From the NCBI GenBank assembly GCA_964433345.1, contig CAYSQJ010000003.1:1-64000 (forward strand): DNA of 64,000 nucleotides, given 5' to 3'. Of the stretch, positions 61,429 through 64,000 are shown piece by piece. Each line of letters begins with the position of its first letter. Within the stretch, counting starts at the first letter, position 1. The notes below the pieces were generated by a model that was given only the letters and a program-made list of their open reading frames with translations, had not been told where the DNA came from and ran no database searches. This DNA is from Ga0077527 sp964433345 (GTDB lineage Bacteria; Pseudomonadota; Gammaproteobacteria; Burkholderiales; SG8-41). Made by a program: the position numbers and the translations under genes.

Positions 61429-61478
61429 GACTCACTCCGCTGGTGTGGGTGCATCCAAAGGCGGCGTGCCTCCGGCGC

Positions 61479-62276
61479 TTATCGATAGGCATCCGGATTC
61501 CATGTGTGCACTTCATTCTGCCCCTGCTTGCACCACGCGTAAAGCGCGTCGTACATCACCATGCCGTGCTTCAGCATCTCGTGATCGTTGCTGAAATTCC
61601 TGGACAGACCCAGCGAGACGGCAGCGAGTCCCGCTGCTTGGGGCGCGAGATCCAGCTTGTGCGTATCAGCGCCGCGCACGATCACGGCGAGCTGCTGCAG
61701 CGCGGGGTCGGTCAAGCGATAGTGCTGGAGGAACGCGTCGAAGCTGCACAGGTCGCCGTCGTGCGAAAAGGCGACGTCTGGAATGTCGTACGGGGTCGCA
61801 TCGTGCTGCCTCGCTGCGTCGAGGACCTGTTTGGACGGCATATACAGAAATTCCGCTTCCTTATCGATGAACCGCGCGATGAGCCAGGGGCAGGCAATGC
61901 GGTCGATCTTGGGCCGCTCGCGCGTCACCCAGCGGGTCGATGCCTGTGAGGGCTTGTGATCAAGCTCGCCATCCCTTGCTTTCCAGCCTTCCTCGATGCC
62001 GCCATCCAGGTAGTACGCCTTGATGCCGGACGCATCCAATGCTTTGGCAACCCCTTGGCTTACCTCGTGGCCGTGCACGCAGTAGACGACTACTGTGCTT
62101 GCGCTCGGAAGCGTCTTGGCCCACGCGCCGACCGCCTCCGGGTCGCGCCGCAGCGCGCCCCGGATCATCGCGGTTGCGGCTTTGAATGCCGGCGCTCTCC
62201 GCACGTCGATCACGAGTGGCGGATCGCGGTCCTGAATGGCGGACCGGAGCCCGGAGTTGGAAATGGAGAAAGTCAT
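61479..62276 (-). CDS. chrB: rhodanese-ChrB chromate-resistance fusion
   Basis: A 265-residue protein. Residues 1 to about 105 form a rhodanese domain whose active loop reads YCVHGHEVSQG (Cys at the sulfur-carrying position). The rest is a ChrB-type chromate-resistance domain (RPKIDRIACPWLIARFID, EFLYMPSKQV, LSRNFSNDHEML). In C. metallidurans the rhodanese (chrE) and chrB are separate genes, so this is a ChrE-ChrB fusion. ChrB is a chromate-dependent regulator. Confidence 0.88.
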   Translation of the reverse strand: MTFSISNSGLRSAIQDRDPPLVIDVRRAPAFKAATAMIRGALRRDPEAVGAWAKTLPSASTVVVYCVHGHEVSQGVAKALDASGIKAYYLDGGIEEGWKARDGELDHKPSQASTRWVTRERPKIDRIACPWLIARFIDKEAEFLYMPSKQVLDAARQHDATPYDIPDVAFSHDGDLCSFDAFLQHYRLTDPALQQLAVIVRGADTHKLDLAPQAAGLAAVSLGLSRNFSNDHEMLKHGMVMYDALYAWCKQGQNEVHTWNPDAYR

Positions 62277-62295
62277 GAGATGTGCTCCTGGAGGT

Positions 62296-62934
62296 TTACT
62301 TGGCCGCCGAGGCGTCGTAGCTGAAGTCGTCGAACACCGTAACGCTGTCCGCTTTGGTCCACAAGCCCACGGCGCCGGCGCCAGCTATGTGACTATCATC
62401 AAGCTCTATATATGTCTTGTCGTTCAGTGCGACCTTGATTCTTGTTCCAGAAAATTCCACTCTTAGCGTGTGCCAGACGTTGTGCGGCACCGGGGCGTCC
62501 ACGTACTTGATGGTGCGGCGCTTACCGTTCTCGGTGTAATAAAGGGACACGTTGTTCTCCAGCGCATTGGCGCGTGCGACGTAGTAGTTGTTACCGTCCT
62601 TCCAGCGCCATACCACGCCACCGGCCCGGTCGCGGTGGCCGGAGAGCGCCTTGAACTTGACCTCCACGTAACCGTCCGCCAGCGATATGCCCTTGAGCGC
62701 ACACCAAGGAAAATCACCGACGGCGGATTGCTTTACGACATTGGGTTTGGTCGGCGCGTCGGGATCTGCTTCGACGGTCCAGCGCGAATTGCCCGATCCC
62801 GTGACGCCACAGGCCCATTCGGCAGGTAAAGCACCGGAAGCGTACGAATCAAAGTTAACAGTTTTCGCCATGCCGTCACCTGACGCGATGCTGAAAACAG
62901 CAAAGAGAGCGGCCGATAAGCCAGTGAATGGCAT
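62296..62934 (-). CDS. secreted LamG-like (jelly-roll) protein
   Basis: A 212-residue protein with an N-terminal signal sequence and a concanavalin-like core (TVNFDSYASGALPAEWACG, YVEVKFKALSGHRDRAGGVV, DSVTVFDDFSYDA). It resembles DUF1080/LamG proteins found beside chromate and metal resistance genes. Role unknown; it may bind a surface glycan or metal complex. Confidence 0.8.
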   Translation of the reverse strand: MPFTGLSAALFAVFSIASGDGMAKTVNFDSYASGALPAEWACGVTGSGNSRWTVEADPDAPTKPNVVKQSAVGDFPWCALKGISLADGYVEVKFKALSGHRDRAGGVVWRWKDGNNYYVARANALENNVSLYYTENGKRRTIKYVDAPVPHNVWHTLRVEFSGTRIKVALNDKTYIELDDSHIAGAGAVGLWTKADSVTVFDDFSYDASAAK

Positions 62935-62952
62935 GTTGCATGACCGTTTGTT

Positions 62953-64000
62953 TCATTGCACACCCAAGGCGCTCAACGCGAAGCCAGCAAGTGCGGCGCC
63001 GGCGACCACGACCGGGATGATGAATTTCGACTTGAAGTAGAAAAGCGCAGCCAACGCGACCGCAAATATGACGGCCGTGGCAATGCTGACGATGCCGGCC
63101 ATCAAGAGCGCAATCGTCGTACCGGCGATGAGCCCTACCACGCCCGCCGTAACGCCCTCGAGGAATTCGCGGATGTTGGGCTGGTTGACGAGCCTTTCAA
63201 GCGGATCGTGTGCGAGGAGTGTGAACGCGAACGCCGGCAGGAATATGCCGACCGTGAGGACAAGCGCGCCCGCCGCGCCGCCGCCAAGATAGCCCACGAA
63301 CGTCGCGAAAATGATTAGCGGCGCGGGAAGAAGGCTCGAAAGGGCAAGGCCGTCGAGGAACTGCGCGTTGGTCATCCAGGCACCATCGGCAACGGCGTCC
63401 TCCTGCAAAAACGGGATAACCGTGTATGCGCCGCCGAAGGTCAGCATTCCGGCTTTAAGACCCGAAAGAAACAACTCCCAGAACGAGCGTTGAGTCTGAC
63501 CGGCGCCCTCCTGGAGCGCTGCGCCGCTGAGTGCGGCAAGCTCGAAATCGCTCTGCGCGATCCACCAAAGCATGCTGCCTGTGCCGAGCACGATCAAGGC
63601 GGCCGCTACGGCCGGCCCGCCTTGCTTCGCCGCCACGTACACCATGCCGCACGCTGTCAGCGTCATGGCAAAATGGACGCCGAACATCTGTGCGGGCACC
63701 GCGGCAAGGGCGATCACCCACAGCCATCGATCCGTCAGCACGTGTCCGCCTATCCGATGCACAGCGCGAACAATCAGCGCCGCGACCGCCGCCTGCACCG
63801 TGGCGAAGACGCTTGCAAACGCGCCGCTCGTCTTCAGTCCATACCGGAGGTAGAGCCACGAGAGCAGGAACATGAGGATGAAGCCGGGGAGCATGAAGCC
63901 GAGACCTGCGAGAATGCCTCCGACGCGGCCGCGTGAAAGCATGCCGAAGTAGACGCAAAGCTCGTGGGCTTCCGGACCCGGCAGTACCTGATACAGCGCC
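62953..64000 (-). CDS. chrA: chromate transporter ChrA, N-terminus beyond window
   Basis: At least 349 residues of a CHR-family membrane antiporter with many TM helices. It includes ALYQVLPGPEAHELCVYFGM, GLGFMLPGFILMFL, and the second-half GGAYTVIPFLQEDAV and SLLPAPLIIFATFVGYLGGG. ChrA expels chromate. The reading frame continues past position 64000, so the gene is partial. It is the first visible gene of the minus-strand chromate operon. Confidence 0.93.
   Translation of the reverse strand, partial: ALYQVLPGPEAHELCVYFGMLSRGRVGGILAGLGFMLPGFILMFLLSWLYLRYGLKTSGAFASVFATVQAAVAALIVRAVHRIGGHVLTDRWLWVIALAAVPAQMFGVHFAMTLTACGMVYVAAKQGGPAVAAALIVLGTGSMLWWIAQSDFELAALSGAALQEGAGQTQRSFWELFLSGLKAGMLTFGGAYTVIPFLQEDAVADGAWMTNAQFLDGLALSSLLPAPLIIFATFVGYLGGGAAGALVLTVGIFLPAFAFTLLAHDPLERLVNQPNIREFLEGVTAGVVGLIAGTTIALLMAGIVSIATAVIFAVALAALFYFKSKFIIPVVVAGAALAGFALSALGVQ

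Overview
The window is about 64 kb of GC-rich bacterial chromosome with dense, operon-like gene packing. Gene orders such as thiS-thiG-trmB, rdgB-hemW and (rph)-yicC-gmk-rpoZ-spoT, a Bug-type tripartite tricarboxylate receptor, and a full ybgC-tolQRAB-pal-cpoB-queE-queC run point to a betaproteobacterium (Rhodocyclales, Burkholderiales or Nitrosomonadales-like). I would not go below that rank from sequence alone.

Layout. 1-12.5 kb: the cut end of tRNA-Gly(CCC); an OsmC-YcaO fusion; a membrane diheme cytochrome b followed by a ferredoxin/molybdopterin-oxidoreductase fusion; an acyl-CoA synthetase/GNAT protein; thiamine thiazole genes; trmB; a Bug receptor. 12.5-24.4 kb: housekeeping genes (hemW, rdgB, rph, yicC, gmk, rpoZ, spoT), two small envelope proteins, a GlrK/QseG/GlrR-type two-component operon and an isolated mlaC. 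24.5-35.2 kb: a catabolic-looking block with two CaiB/BaiF CoA-transferases, a MenB/BadI-clade crotonase, a methylmalonyl-CoA epimerase-like protein, a type-2 malate/lactate dehydrogenase, a VOC protein, an FAH-family hydrolase and a three-subunit molybdenum hydroxylase of the form II CoxL class. 35.3-41.6 kb: a PLP lyase, trmO, a periplasmic metallo-hydrolase, tRNA-Lys(TTT), a YeeE/TsuA sulfur transporter, queC and queE. 41.7-52.7 kb: one minus-strand array, yebC-ruvC-GT-GT-ruvA-ruvB-GT-ybgC-tolQRAB-pal-cpoB, in which three glycosyltransferases are interleaved with the Holliday-junction genes. 52.8-56 kb: a HerA-like ATPase, a DMT exporter and an ankyrin lipoprotein.

56.1-64 kb looks like acquired DNA: a HigB/HigA toxin-antitoxin pair, an AlpA-type regulator, the 3' remnant of an AlkB-like membrane hydroxylase and a duplicated scrap of a neighbouring beta-propeller gene, then a minus-strand operon with a chromate transporter (running off the right edge), a LamG-like secreted protein, a rhodanese-ChrB fusion, an Fe/Mn superoxide dismutase (ChrC-like), a metallo-beta-lactamase-fold protein that has lost its HxHxDH site, a YncE-like propeller and a double-thioredoxin protein.

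The most unusual signals are: (1) seven copies of a roughly 30-bp AT-rich repeat (ATAAGTAYTTG, then a T-rich core ending TTTTTAAA, then GATATTTTTC) scattered through this GC-rich DNA, mostly at gene ends but also inside two conserved coding regions; (2) two tandem GT1-type glycosyltransferases coupled by 4-base start/stop overlaps between ruvC and ruvA; (3) several unrelated inverted-repeat elements occupying gaps in otherwise compact operons.
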